Assembly (NCBI RefSeq): GCF_946887195.1
Contig: NZ_CAMPKE010000028.1
Coordinates: 1 to 27,827, forward strand
DNA length: 27,827 bases
Reading direction: 5' to 3'
Source: an uncultured Halomonas sp.
GTDB lineage: Bacteria; Pseudomonadota; Gammaproteobacteria; Pseudomonadales; Halomonadaceae
Shown: piece by piece, positions 8,303-17,217 of the stretch
Layout: each line of letters starts with the position of its first letter
How positions within the stretch are numbered: position 1 is the stretch's first letter
Translations under genes and position numbers: made by a program
Notes under the pieces: model-generated
What the model saw: the letters and a program-made list of their open reading frames with translations, nothing else
Database searches by the model: none
What the model was told of the DNA's origin: nothing

Positions 8303-8923
8303 ATGGACCTGAATATCGATGCGATCAACCGGCAACTCGGCGACGATCCGCAAGCGCTGACTCGCTGGGCTCTTGACCTCGGCAAACGCGCTATCTGCAC
8401 GACCAACTTTCGCCCTTTCGAGGCGGTGATCCTGCATATGGTGACGCAAGTACGGCCGGATATTCCCATCGTGTGGATGGATTCCGGCTACAACACCGAT
8501 GCGACCTACCGTTTCGCCGACGATATCGCCAAGCGCCTGTCGCTGAACCTGACCGTCTATCATCCGCGGCGTTCACGCGCGCATCGCGAGGCACTCGAAG
8601 GCCCCACGCCGTCGATCGACGACCCGCGCCATACGGCTTTTACCGAAGAGGTCAAGCTCGAGCCTTTCCAACGGGCCTTGCATGAAACGGCGCCCGACGT
8701 CTGGTTTACCGCGCTACGCAGTGAAGATACCGCTCAGCGCGCGCAGATGCAGCCGGTCTCGATCAACGCCAATGGCCTGATCAAGGTCGCGCCCGTGCTG
8801 CATTGGACGGCCAAGGATATGTATCAATATCTGCTGAAACACGATTTGCCCAACAACTTCGATTACTTCGACCCCACCAAGGTCGAAGACAAGCGCGAGT
8901 GTGGGTTGCATCTGCAGCACTGA
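8303..8923 (+). CDS. cysH: Compact CysH-like phosphoadenosine phosphosulfate reductase family protein
   Basis: Predicted thioredoxin-dependent reductase of activated sulfate (PAPS to sulfite) in the cytosol. The 206-residue product carries the C-terminal KRECGLH motif holding the redox-active cysteine, and the family-type VWMDSGYNTDATYRF stretch. It is nearly 40 residues shorter than E. coli CysH: the segment between IYQYL-like helix (MYQYLLKHDLP) and ECGLH is only about 20 residues. The paired CC...CxxC cysteines of iron-sulfur APS reductases are absent, which argues against APS reductase. A strong GGGAGG lies upstream of ATG 8303. It is convergent with cysB, and trxA nearby encodes a likely electron donor. 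A specialised relative is possible. Confidence 0.8.
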   Translation: MDLNIDAINRQLGDDPQALTRWALDLGKRAICTTNFRPFEAVILHMVTQVRPDIPIVWMDSGYNTDATYRFADDIAKRLSLNLTVYHPRRSRAHREALEGPTPSIDDPRHTAFTEEVKLEPFQRALHETAPDVWFTALRSEDTAQRAQMQPVSINANGLIKVAPVLHWTAKDMYQYLLKHDLPNNFDYFDPTKVEDKRECGLHLQH

Positions 8924-8945
8924 TAATCATGGCAGGCAACATGAG

Positions 8946-8976
8946 CGCCCCGCCGAACATATCGACGGGGCGTTTT
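8946..8976 (+). terminator. Rho-independent terminator after cysH
   Basis: CGCCCCG (8946-8952) and CGGGGCG (8966-8972) form a 7-bp stem with a 13-base loop, followed by TTTT at 8973-8976. It sits 23 bp after the cysH stop and between the convergent cysH and cysB genes. Confidence 0.75.
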
Positions 8977-8993
8977 CGTAAGCGATGGCCTGC

Positions 8994-10019
<1,026 letters not shown>

Positions 10020-10045
10020 TTAATGCTTTTAGGAAATAAAAATTC

Positions 10046-10074
10046 TTTAAACCGATTACTTAATCGAATATAAA
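10046..10074 (+). promoter_or_regulatory. Candidate trxA promoter in the 307-bp cysB-trxA gap
   Basis: TTTAAA (10046-10051), 17-bp spacer, TATAAA (10069-10074). The AT-rich tract at 10020-10076 also contains GATTACTTAATC (10054-10065), an inverted repeat that could be bound by a regulator, possibly CysB. The promoter would give trxA a leader of about 190 bases. The rest of the 9966-10272 gap shows only a small triple repeat at 10212-10256. Confidence 0.45.
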
Positions 10075-10211
10075 AGGCATCATAGACGGCTCAACAGATG
10101 GCAGCAAGGCGATGACGCAACGGTTCTCAATAGGAAGGCACTATCGCTACATTCAAGCAACGTCATTTGCCAGCTAGACAGGCGAACGCTACCATCAGCC
10201 GACTACGTTAT

Positions 10212-10256
10212 GGACAAGCATGCTAGAGACAAGCACGCTACAGACAAGCGCTCAGC
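10212..10256 (+). repeat. Three 15-bp tandem repeats in the trxA leader
   Basis: GACAAGCATGCTAGA, GACAAGCACGCTACA and a degenerate GACAAGCGCTCAGCA follow each other directly. The frame is continuous with trxA from an ATG at 10210 and would encode DKHAR-DKHAT-DKRSA, but no ribosome site precedes that ATG and thioredoxins do not carry such an extension. Confidence 0.6.
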
Positions 10257-10272
10257 AATTTTGGAGATTCAC

Positions 10273-10596
10273 ATGGCTAACAATGTCGATGTCACCACGG
10301 CCAACTTCGAACAGGAAGTTCTCAAAGCCGACAAGCCGGTTCTGCTGAAGTTCTGGGCTCCCTGGTGCGGCCCTTGCAAGATGATGGCACCGGTGGTCGA
10401 TGAAGTCGCCGATGAGAGGGCCGACAACATCAAGGTCGTCAGCGTCAATGTCGACGATGCCCCGGAGATCGCTGCCGAGCATGGCGTACGTGGCGTTCCC
10501 ACCGTCATGCTGTTCAAGTCGGGCGCCAAGGTCGCGTCCCTGGTCGGTGCGCAATCCAAGTCGCAACTGACTCAGTTCATCGAACAGAACGGCTGA
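10273..10596 (+). CDS. trxA: Thioredoxin TrxA
   Basis: Small cytosolic protein disulfide reductase. The 107-residue product has the WCGPC active site (Cys32, Cys35) and the cis-proline of the GVPTVML loop (Pro76). ATG 10273 is preferred over an in-frame ATG at 10210 because TTGGAG lies at the right distance and the protein then has the standard length. It can serve as electron donor to sulfate-reducing CysH and to other reductases. Confidence 0.96.
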   Translation: MANNVDVTTANFEQEVLKADKPVLLKFWAPWCGPCKMMAPVVDEVADERADNIKVVSVNVDDAPEIAAEHGVRGVPTVMLFKSGAKVASLVGAQSKSQLTQFIEQNG

Positions 10597-10607
10597 AACC
10601 CGTTCGG

Positions 10608-10629
10608 CGCCTCGTCACTCGACGGGGCG
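10608..10629. terminator. Hairpin between trxA and the AI-2E family gene
   Basis: CGCCTCGTC (10608-10616) and GACGGGGCG (10621-10629) pair over nine positions with one G-U, closed by a 4-base loop. It overlaps the stop of the convergent gene at 10615. Only TT follows on the plus strand, so efficiency is uncertain. Confidence 0.5.
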
Positions 10630-11709
10630 TTCCGGCTCTATCTGCTCATTTTCCTTCCTACCCGATTCACTGCGGCCACCCATCATGCGCGCCAGCCAGC
10701 GTGTATCGGGATGACTGTTGAGAGCGATTTTCAGGGTCATGGTCAACGGCACCGAGAGCAGCATGCCCACCGGCCCAAGAATCCAGCCCCACACCACCAG
10801 CGAAAGAAACGCCGCCAGTGTCGACAAGCCCAGCGTATGCCCCATGACGCGCGGCTCGATCATGTTACCCATGGCGAAGTTGATGATCAGATAGGCCACG
10901 GTCAGCAAGCCCGCTTCCCACAGCCCGCCTTCCGGCATCACCAATGCCATCAAGACTGCGGGAATCGCCGCCAGCACCGAGCCGATGTTGGGAATATAGT
11001 TTAGACAGAAGGCCAGCGTTGCCCATAGCAGCGGGAAGCCAACGCCGATCAGCAAACAAGCCAGGTAAACCAGCACTCCCGAGACCAGACTGATCAGCGT
11101 CTTGACCGCCAGGTAGCGCTTGAGGTTGTAACTGAACTCCGTGAAGCGCCTCAGGCTAGGTGCCGGGTCGAGCAATGCCTCCGAAACCTTGTCACGGAAG
11201 CCGAGCGTCTCGAAAAGCATGAAACTGACCAGCAGTAGAATTAGCAAACTTTGCGACAGCAAGGTACCGATACTCTCGAGCAGCATCGGCATGAATTGCG
11301 AGAACGTCGAGATATCCAGCCAACCGGAGATACTGGCAGGCTGCAGATAACCGCCAAGCTGCGGCGCCCAGCTCAGCAGTGCGTAATACTGCGCCAGCAG
11401 TTGATCCTCCAGGTCAGGCAGTACCTCCATGAAGGCCGCAATACTGCCAGCCAGCAGCGTTCCCAGCAGCAGCACCAATATGCCAAGAATCAATAGCGTG
11501 ATGATTACCGCCACGCCGCGCCCTATGCCGTGGCGATACAGCCACTGCACCGGTGCGGTACACAGCACGGCGATAAACAGCGAAAGAATCAGCGGTACCA
11601 GCAGGCTAGCCCCCAACTTCATGCCACCGATAATCACCACCAATGCCGCTAGCGACATGGTCAGATTGAGCGGAATATGGCGCTTTTCCTTATCGACTTC
11701 GATATCCAT
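10615..11709 (-). CDS. AI-2E family transporter (PerM/TqsA-like membrane protein)
   Basis: Polytopic inner-membrane protein of 364 residues with about eight hydrophobic segments. Hallmarks of the family are the FCLNYIPNIGSVLAAIPAVLMAL segment in the C-terminal half followed by NMIEPRVMGHTLGLS. Family members have been linked to autoinducer-2 export, and some to ion/proton exchange, so no substrate can be assigned. ATG 11709 has a strong AGGAAAGG ribosome site; an in-frame TTG at 11727 lies before that site and is less likely. The C-terminal tail (ESGRKENEQIEPERP) is charged and cytoplasmic. It forms a single-gene unit between two terminators. Confidence 0.88.
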   Translation of the reverse strand: MDIEVDKEKRHIPLNLTMSLAALVVIIGGMKLGASLLVPLILSLFIAVLCTAPVQWLYRHGIGRGVAVIITLLILGILVLLLGTLLAGSIAAFMEVLPDLEDQLLAQYYALLSWAPQLGGYLQPASISGWLDISTFSQFMPMLLESIGTLLSQSLLILLLVSFMLFETLGFRDKVSEALLDPAPSLRRFTEFSYNLKRYLAVKTLISLVSGVLVYLACLLIGVGFPLLWATLAFCLNYIPNIGSVLAAIPAVLMALVMPEGGLWEAGLLTVAYLIINFAMGNMIEPRVMGHTLGLSTLAAFLSLVVWGWILGPVGMLLSVPLTMTLKIALNSHPDTRWLARMMGGRSESGRKENEQIEPERPVE

Positions 11710-11783
11710 GTCAGCCTTTCCTGGCAACGCATATTTTCTCCATGATGACGCTGCAACTCCCCCGAAACAATTATTCAGGCAAT

Positions 11784-11806
11784 AAAAAAGGCGGGCTAAG
11801 CCCGCC
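11784..11806 (-). terminator. Strong rho-independent terminator of the acyl-CoA dehydrogenase gene
   Basis: On the minus strand GGCGGGC, loop TTA, GCCCGCC (11806-11790) is followed directly by TTTTTT. It lies about 42 bp after the dehydrogenase stop and is a textbook terminator. Confidence 0.92.
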
Positions 11807-11847
11807 GGTAAAAGGGTCAGAGCGCCTGACCGAGAGAGCCGCGAAAA

Positions 11848-13659
11848 TCAGATTTCAAAACCCAGTCCAAAGTCCTCCGCGGATATGGCCATCAGCGAAG
11901 CGCCACCGGCCCGAATCATCTGTGCATGGGCCTGGGTGCGTGGCAACAGGCGCTGGAAATAGAAGCGCGCGGTATCCTGCTTGGCACGATAGAAAGCCGG
12001 TTCGCCGGTACCGGTTGCCAACGCCTGCTGGGCGGTATGTGCCGCACGCGCCCAGAGATAAGCCAGGGTCACATAGCCTGAATAGAGCAGATAATCGACA
12101 CTCGCTGCGCCGACCTCCTCGCGATCTTGCATGGCCTTCATGCCCACGCTCATGGTCAGTTCGCCCCACTCGGCGTTGAGCGTGGCCAGCGGCTCGATGA
12201 ACTCCTTGAGTTCGGCGTTATCGGCCTGGCCCTGGCAGAATTTGTAAATCTCCTTGGTGAAGACCTTGAGCGTCTCGCCTTGGCTCATCAATATCTTACG
12301 GCCCAGCAGGTCGAGCGCTTGAATGCCGGTGGTACCTTCATAGAGCCGAGTGATGCGAGCATCGCGCACGAACTGCTCCATACCCCATTCCTGGATGAAA
12401 CCGTGACCACCGAATACCTGCACGCCCTCATTGGTCGCCTCGAACCCCAACTCGGTGAGAAACGCCTTGATGATCGGCGTCAGCAGCCCCAATAGCGTCT
12501 CGGCGCGCTCACGCTCGGCGACGTCTTCCCCCTGCTCGGTGATGTCGACCAGTTGCGCGGCATACATCACCAGCATGCGCCCACCTTCGGCCAGCGCCTT
12601 CTGCGTCAACAGCATACGCCGCACGTCCGGGTGAACGACGATCGGGTCCGCCGGCTTGTCGGCGGCCTTGGGACCAGACAGCGCGCGCATCTGCAAGCGG
12701 TCGCGAGCATAGGCCAGCGCGTTCTGGAAACTCGCCTCCATCAGCCCCAAGCCTTGGATACCCACGCCGATGCGCGCCACGTTCATCATCGTGAACATGC
12801 ACGCCAGGCCCTTGTTGGGCGGCCCGACCAGAAAGCCCCGGGCGCCATCGAAGTTCATCACGCAGGTGGCATTGCCGTGGATGCCCATCTTGTGTTCCAG
12901 CGAGCCACAGCTCACGCCGTTGCGCTCACCGGGATTGCCCTCGGCATCGGGTAGGAACTTTGGCACCACGAACAGCGAGATGCCACGCGAACCCTCGGGT
13001 GCATCGGGCAGTTTGGCCAGCACCAGGTGGACGATGTTCTCGGCGAGATCGTGCTCACCGGCGGAAATGAATATCTTGGTGCCGCTGACGCGAAAGGCGC
13101 CATCGCCAGCAGGCTCGGCGCGGGTCTTGATCAGGCCGAGATCGGTACCGCAGTGCGGTTCGGTCAGGCACATGGTGCCGGTCCACACGCCCTCGACCAG
13201 CTTGGTCAGATAAGTGCCGCGCTGCTCGTCGCTGCCATGATGGCGCAATGCATCGGCCGCGCCATGCGACAGCCCCGGATACATGCCCCAGGCCAGGTTG
13301 CTGGCACAGATCATCTCGGAGAGTGCCATGCCCAAGGATGCCGGCAGCCCCTGGCCACCATGTTCGGGCTCGGCGGACAGGCTCGGCCAGCCGCCCTCGA
13401 CGTACTGGGCGTAGGCCTGCTTGAAGCCCTGGGGCGCCTTGACCTCGCCGCCCTCCAGCAGGCAACCCTCGCGATCGCCGCTCTGGTTGAGCGGCAGGAG
13501 CACCTCGCGAGCGAAACGGCCACCCTCCTCGAGAATCGCCGCCACGATATCCGGCGAGGCATCGTCGCCGTTGGCAAGGCGCGCGTAATGGCCGGGGTAA
13601 TCCAGCAGTTCATCCATCACGAAGCGCAGATCGCGCAGCGGAGCCTGATAGTCGGGCAT
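11848..13659 (-). CDS. Acyl-CoA dehydrogenase, long form with extra C-terminal domain
   Basis: FAD-dependent oxidation of an acyl-CoA to the 2-enoyl-CoA. At 603 residues it belongs to the long class with an N-terminal extension (MPDYQAPLRDLRFVMDELLDYP) and an added C-terminal domain, the class that includes DmdC (methylmercaptopropionyl-CoA dehydrogenase) and FadE-like enzymes. Landmarks are MCLTEPHCGTDLGLIKTRA (flavin/substrate loop) and LYEGTTGIQALDLLGRK with the probable catalytic base Glu441. Its chain-length preference cannot be read from sequence. It has its own promoter region with two TetR-type operators at 13706-13760, and forms a separate unit from the SDR and ligase genes upstream. 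Confidence 0.92.
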   Translation of the reverse strand: MPDYQAPLRDLRFVMDELLDYPGHYARLANGDDASPDIVAAILEEGGRFAREVLLPLNQSGDREGCLLEGGEVKAPQGFKQAYAQYVEGGWPSLSAEPEHGGQGLPASLGMALSEMICASNLAWGMYPGLSHGAADALRHHGSDEQRGTYLTKLVEGVWTGTMCLTEPHCGTDLGLIKTRAEPAGDGAFRVSGTKIFISAGEHDLAENIVHLVLAKLPDAPEGSRGISLFVVPKFLPDAEGNPGERNGVSCGSLEHKMGIHGNATCVMNFDGARGFLVGPPNKGLACMFTMMNVARIGVGIQGLGLMEASFQNALAYARDRLQMRALSGPKAADKPADPIVVHPDVRRMLLTQKALAEGGRMLVMYAAQLVDITEQGEDVAERERAETLLGLLTPIIKAFLTELGFEATNEGVQVFGGHGFIQEWGMEQFVRDARITRLYEGTTGIQALDLLGRKILMSQGETLKVFTKEIYKFCQGQADNAELKEFIEPLATLNAEWGELTMSVGMKAMQDREEVGAASVDYLLYSGYVTLAYLWARAAHTAQQALATGTGEPAFYRAKQDTARFYFQRLLPRTQAHAQMIRAGGASLMAISAEDFGLGFEI

Positions 13660-13705
13660 CTCGAACTCTCCTGATTGGCACCATGAGCGGCGCTCGGCGC
13701 CGCTT

Positions 13706-13719
13706 CAAACATTCGTTTG
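13706..13719. promoter_or_regulatory. TetR-type operator 1 upstream of the acyl-CoA dehydrogenase
   Basis: CAAACATTCGTTTG, extended to TTCAAAC-ATTC-GTTTGAA with perfect 7-base arms. It fits the pattern CAANCGNNCGNTTG at 9 of 10 fixed positions and lies 47 bp upstream of the dehydrogenase start. Probably bound by the TetR regulator encoded at 16495-17079. Confidence 0.65.
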
Positions 13720-13746
13720 AAATTAGGCCAGAGGGGGAGGTCGAGT

Positions 13747-13760
13747 CAAGCGTTCGTTTG
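13747..13760. promoter_or_regulatory. TetR-type operator 2 upstream of the acyl-CoA dehydrogenase
   Basis: CAAGCGTTCGTTTG fits CAANCGNNCGNTTG at all ten fixed positions and sits 41 bp from operator 1, about four helical turns, in the 254-bp gap between the dehydrogenase and SDR genes. No terminator is obvious for the SDR gene in this gap. Confidence 0.65.
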
Positions 13761-13913
13761 AAAATAGAATGCCAAGAGTCGTTCGCAACGTCGTCGAGCG
13801 ACGATCAGGCTAGGCGAAAATCAACGCAAAGGCGGAGTTTACGAATGGTAAATGAGCACTTTGAGATGATTTTTAACACCGCATGGTCGAGCGCAGACAG
13901 TTGCAGACGGCTC

Positions 13914-14675
13914 TTATTGCATGCGGATACCGCCATCGAGTCTTATCACCTCGCCATTGAGCATGACGTTGGTGACGATCTGCTCGGCCAGCGCAGCGAA
14001 TTCCGCTGCCCGCCCCAGTCGTTTGGGAAACGGCACTGCCGCCGACAGCGCGGCCACCGCATCGTCGGGAATGCCACTCATCATCGGCGTTTCGAAGACA
14101 CCGGGTGCGATGGTCATCACACGAATGCCGTGACGCGACAGCTCACGCGCCAACGGCAGTGTCATGCCGGCTACGCCGGCCTTGGAGGCGCTATAGGCGG
14201 CCTGCCCCACCTGGCCATCGAAGGCCGCGATGGATGCGGTATCGACGATGACCCCGCGCTCGCCGTCTTCACCCTCGGGCGGATTCTTCACCATTGCCGC
14301 CGCGCTCAAGCGCAACACATTGAAGGTACCGGTCAGATTGATATCGATCGTGCGGCGAAAGGCATCGAGATCGGCGGGATTGCCCTCACGATCGAGCAGC
14401 TTGGCCACGCTGACCACACCGGCGCAGTGCACCACGCCATGCAGCCCACCGCTATCCACGGCGCGATTCACCGCCGCCTGCATGTCATCAGCACTCGTGA
14501 CGTCGCCCCGGCAAGCCACGGCAGCGTCACCCAGTCGCGCGGCAAGCCGATCGATGGCTTCGTTCACATCGCATAGCACCACGTTGGCGCCACCGGCGAC
14601 CAGGCGCTCGGCGCTGGCCGCCCCCAGCCCCGAGGCGGCACCGGTGATCAGAAAGGTACGATCTTGCAGTTGCAT
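13914..14675 (-). CDS. Short-chain dehydrogenase, probable 3-hydroxyacyl-CoA dehydrogenase
   Basis: NAD-dependent oxidoreductase of the classical SDR family, 253 residues. The cofactor motif [10 protein letters not shown] is at residues 11-20 and the active-site Ser148, Tyr161 and Lys165 (YSASK) are in place. Overall it resembles HSD17B10-type 3-hydroxyacyl-CoA dehydrogenases, which fits its place in an acyl-CoA cluster between ligase, dehydrogenase and thiolase. ATG 14675 overlaps the ligase stop as TGATG, so the two genes are coupled. An in-frame TTG one codon earlier is possible but less likely. Confidence 0.88.
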   Translation of the reverse strand: MQLQDRTFLITGAASGLGAASAERLVAGGANVVLCDVNEAIDRLAARLGDAAVACRGDVTSADDMQAAVNRAVDSGGLHGVVHCAGVVSVAKLLDREGNPADLDAFRRTIDINLTGTFNVLRLSAAAMVKNPPEGEDGERGVIVDTASIAAFDGQVGQAAYSASKAGVAGMTLPLARELSRHGIRVMTIAPGVFETPMMSGIPDDAVAALSAAVPFPKRLGRAAEFAALAEQIVTNVMLNGEVIRLDGGIRMQ

Positions 14676-16333
14676 CAAGGTGTCTCCGTTTCGCCAGCGG
14701 CCTGGGCGCGCAGTTTGAAGCGCTGGATCTTGCCGCTGGGAGTCTTGGGAAGGGTAGCGACGAATTCGATTTCGCGCGGGTAGGCATGCGACGACAAACG
14801 CTCGCGCACGCGCTGGCGAATCTCCTCGGCCAGAGCGTCATTCGCTTCGAAGCCGTCGCGCAGTACCACATAGGATTTGATCACTTCACCGCGAATCTCG
14901 TCGGGCTTGCCCACCGCCGCCGACTCGGCCACCGCCGGGTGCGTCATTACGGTGTTCTCGACATCGGTCGGCCCGACGCGATAGCCGGCTGTGGTGATGA
15001 TGTCGTCGTTGCGACCGGCGAAGCAGAAGGTGCCATCGGCTTCGCGAACGACCACATCGCCGGTCAGGTAGTAGCCATTGGCGAAGGGCTCCTTCTCCTG
15101 CCAGGTATAGCCAGCGAAGAAATGTACCGGCGAAGCGGCGATATCCACACCCAATACACCGGGCTCGCCATCGGGAAGCTCGTTGTACTCGGCATCGAGC
15201 ACGGCGAGCCGGTAACCCGGCATGGGCATGCCCATGCCGCCAACGGGTTTGGCATGCTCGAGCGCATGATGGTTGCAGCAGGTCATGCCGGTTTCGGTCT
15301 GGCCGTAATGATCCATCACCGAACAGCCCAATGCGCGCTCGACCCAGCCCACCACTTCGGTATTCAGCGGCTCGCCGGCGGAGCTGGCCGCGCGTAGCGA
15401 GAGCCGCCCGGCGGCACCGTCGAACAGTCCTGAGGCCTTCATCAGCCGATAAGCGGTCGGTGCGGCGGCGAAGTTGGTAATCTCATGGCGCACCATGAAA
15501 TCCAACGCGCCCTGGGCGGAGAAGGCCGCCTCGCAGAAGTAAGTGGTCGCACCCAGCAGCAGCGGTCCGGTAATCGCGTAATAGAGGCCATAGGCCCAGC
15601 CCGGATCGGCCATGTTCCAGAAACGATCCTCGACGCGCAGATCGATGGCCAACTCCATGTACAAGGCGAAGGCGGGCAGCGCGGCCAACGACACGGCAAC
15701 GCCCTTGGGTTTGCCCACGGTGCCCGAGGTGAACATCTGCAGGAACGCCGCGCTCGGATCGAGGCGTGGCGGCGGCGTCTCGATCGGCGCGTGCCCTGCC
15801 GCCGTGGCCCAATCGATGTCGCCGGTATGGCGCTCATCGCCTTCACCGACACACAGCACCGGCGGGCACTGGCTCAAGCCATCGAACTTGTGACGGTTGG
15901 CAAGATCAGTGATCAATAGCCTGGCATCGGCGCGCGCCAGGCGAAAGTCCACGGCGTCGCTGCCAAAGGCGGTGAACAGCGGCTGGTAAACGGCACCGAT
16001 GCGCCAGGAGGCGAGTATCGCCACCATCAATTCGGGCGTGCGCGGCAGCATGCAGGCAATCCGATCGCCGGAGCCCAGCCCCTGCTCCCGAAACCAGCCG
16101 GCCAGGCGTGCGCTGGCGGCTTCCAGGTCGGCGTAGCTGAGCCGTGTCACGCGGCCTTCGCCACTCTCATGCACCAGTGCGATACGTGAGCCATGGCCGT
16201 TACGCAGATGACGACCACAGCAGGCCTCGAAGGCGTTCAGTCGCCCATCGTGATGATCGTCGAGCCGGGCCAGAACCTGTTCCAGCGAGAAATCGGCCAG
16301 ATAGGTCGGGTAATCCTGGGGCATTGTTGTCAT
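14675..16333 (-). CDS. Acyl-CoA synthetase (AMP-forming, acetyl/medium-chain ACS-like)
   Basis: Activates a carboxylic acid to its CoA thioester with ATP. The 552-residue protein is an ANL-superfamily ligase: the ATP loop [11 protein letters not shown] is at 201-211, YGQTETG follows in the middle, and the C-terminal PTSGK-like loop KTPSGKIQR has the catalytic Lys535. The conserved [15 protein letters not shown] region resembles acetyl-CoA synthetase and medium-chain ACSM enzymes more than long-chain FadD. ATG 16333 has GAGAGG six bases upstream; an in-frame upstream extension to 16399 lacks support. First gene of a ligase-SDR unit. Substrate unknown. Confidence 0.9.
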   Translation of the reverse strand: MTTMPQDYPTYLADFSLEQVLARLDDHHDGRLNAFEACCGRHLRNGHGSRIALVHESGEGRVTRLSYADLEAASARLAGWFREQGLGSGDRIACMLPRTPELMVAILASWRIGAVYQPLFTAFGSDAVDFRLARADARLLITDLANRHKFDGLSQCPPVLCVGEGDERHTGDIDWATAAGHAPIETPPPRLDPSAAFLQMFTSGTVGKPKGVAVSLAALPAFALYMELAIDLRVEDRFWNMADPGWAYGLYYAITGPLLLGATTYFCEAAFSAQGALDFMVRHEITNFAAAPTAYRLMKASGLFDGAAGRLSLRAASSAGEPLNTEVVGWVERALGCSVMDHYGQTETGMTCCNHHALEHAKPVGGMGMPMPGYRLAVLDAEYNELPDGEPGVLGVDIAASPVHFFAGYTWQEKEPFANGYYLTGDVVVREADGTFCFAGRNDDIITTAGYRVGPTDVENTVMTHPAVAESAAVGKPDEIRGEVIKSYVVLRDGFEANDALAEEIRQRVRERLSSHAYPREIEFVATLPKTPSGKIQRFKLRAQAAGETETP

Positions 16334-16349
16334 TGTCTGCCTCTCGATA

Positions 16350-16376
16350 TTATCGTTAACGTAAACGTCAACTTTG
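16350..16376. promoter_or_regulatory. MerR/LiuR-like site upstream of the acyl-CoA synthetase
   Basis: On the minus strand TTGACGTTTACGTTAACGATA contains the CGTTAACG palindrome (16354-16361) and repeated ACGTT units, resembling sites described for the MerR-family regulator LiuR of branched-chain amino acid catabolism. TTGACG could also act as a -35 element. The palindrome is about 20 bases from the start codon. The link to LiuR is from memory, and no merR gene is in this window. Confidence 0.4.
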
Positions 16377-16494
16377 GTTTCAGCCAAAGCGTCGATCAAG
16401 CACTTTGGTTACCGTAGACATTGGCCGACCCAGACACAAGACAACATGGCCGAGACAAAGGTCGCAGCCAACCTTGGCAGCGGATAGCGCGGGG

Positions 16495-17079
16495 CTAGAT
16501 ATCTTCTTCAGGCGGCGTGATCATGGCGACCAGTTCCCTGGCCAGTGCCTCCGGCGAGCGCGGCCCGTCGGGGTCGTACCAGCGCACCGTCCAGTTCAAG
16601 GCGCCGAGCACGAAACGCCGCACCAGAAACTTGTCGCCGCGAATCAGTCCCGCTTCCAACGCCTCGTCGATGACCTGCTGCCACAGCGCCTCGTAAGCAT
16701 CGCGCAGATGCACCAGGTGCGCTCGCGAATCGTCATCCAGGCGCCGCCACTCGTAGAGAGCGACCACATGCGCGTTACGGTCGGTGAGCAGTGTCTCGAG
16801 ATGAGCACGGGCCATGGCATCGAGCCGTGCCTGAGGCGAACAGCCCGCCTCGACCAGGGCGACTCGCGCAATCGCCAGGGCATTATGCATGCCCTCCTCG
16901 ATCACCGCGCAGAGGATTTCCTGCTTGTCGCGAAAATGATGAAACAAACTGCCCGACTTGATGCCCATTTCCAGCGCCAGCATGCGCACCGTGGTGCGAT
17001 CGAACCCCTCATCGACGAAAAGACGAGCGGCGACGCCGATCAATTGCTTGCGGCGGGGGGACACGTTCACTACAGTCAT
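16495..17079 (-). CDS. TetR family transcriptional regulator of the acyl-CoA cluster
   Basis: A 194-residue TetR regulator. The N-terminal helix-turn-helix occupies about residues 25-55 (RTTVRMLALEMGIKSGSLFHHFRDKQEIL) and the C-terminal ligand domain has the ALNWTVRWYDPDG motif seen in regulators of acyl-CoA metabolism. ATG 17079 (MTVVNVSPRRKQL) fits the family; the open frame to 17142 runs through the operator region. It is divergent from the thiolase gene, and matching 14-bp sites lie in the shared promoter region and before the dehydrogenase. It most likely represses these genes until an acyl-CoA binds; this is inference. Confidence 0.88.
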   Translation of the reverse strand: MTVVNVSPRRKQLIGVAARLFVDEGFDRTTVRMLALEMGIKSGSLFHHFRDKQEILCAVIEEGMHNALAIARVALVEAGCSPQARLDAMARAHLETLLTDRNAHVVALYEWRRLDDDSRAHLVHLRDAYEALWQQVIDEALEAGLIRGDKFLVRRFVLGALNWTVRWYDPDGPRSPEALARELVAMITPPEEDI

Positions 17080-17089
17080 CGCATTAACA

Positions 17090-17103
17090 CTAGCGCTTGC
17101 TTG
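17090..17103. promoter_or_regulatory. TetR-type operator near the tetR start
   Basis: CAAGCAAGCGCTAG on the minus strand fits CAANCGNNCGNTTG at 8 of 10 positions, 10 bp upstream of the tetR ATG. It suggests autoregulation. Confidence 0.45.
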
Positions 17104-17156
17104 GTTTGAGTCGAGCAAACCACAGTGCCTAGCCGTGGTCAATGAAACCTCTCAGT

Positions 17157-17170
17157 CAAGCGCTCGGTCC
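17157..17170. promoter_or_regulatory. TetR-type operator upstream of the thiolase
   Basis: CAAGCGCTCGGTCC on the plus strand fits the left arm and centre of CAANCGNNCGNTTG, 8 of 10 fixed positions, about 47 bp before the thiolase ATG. The distance to the gene is the same as for operator 1 of the dehydrogenase. Confidence 0.45.
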
Positions 17171-17217
17171 AAATACCAGCCTACCTTTCTCTTACGAACA
17201 GCCCTCAGGAGACCGCC

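Noticed and set aside
13683..14576. Plus-strand open frame of 297 codons starting in the gap before the dehydrogenase
   Set aside because: Mostly antisense to the SDR gene, whose active site and cofactor motifs are intact; the part in the gap shows no domain and contains the TetR sites.
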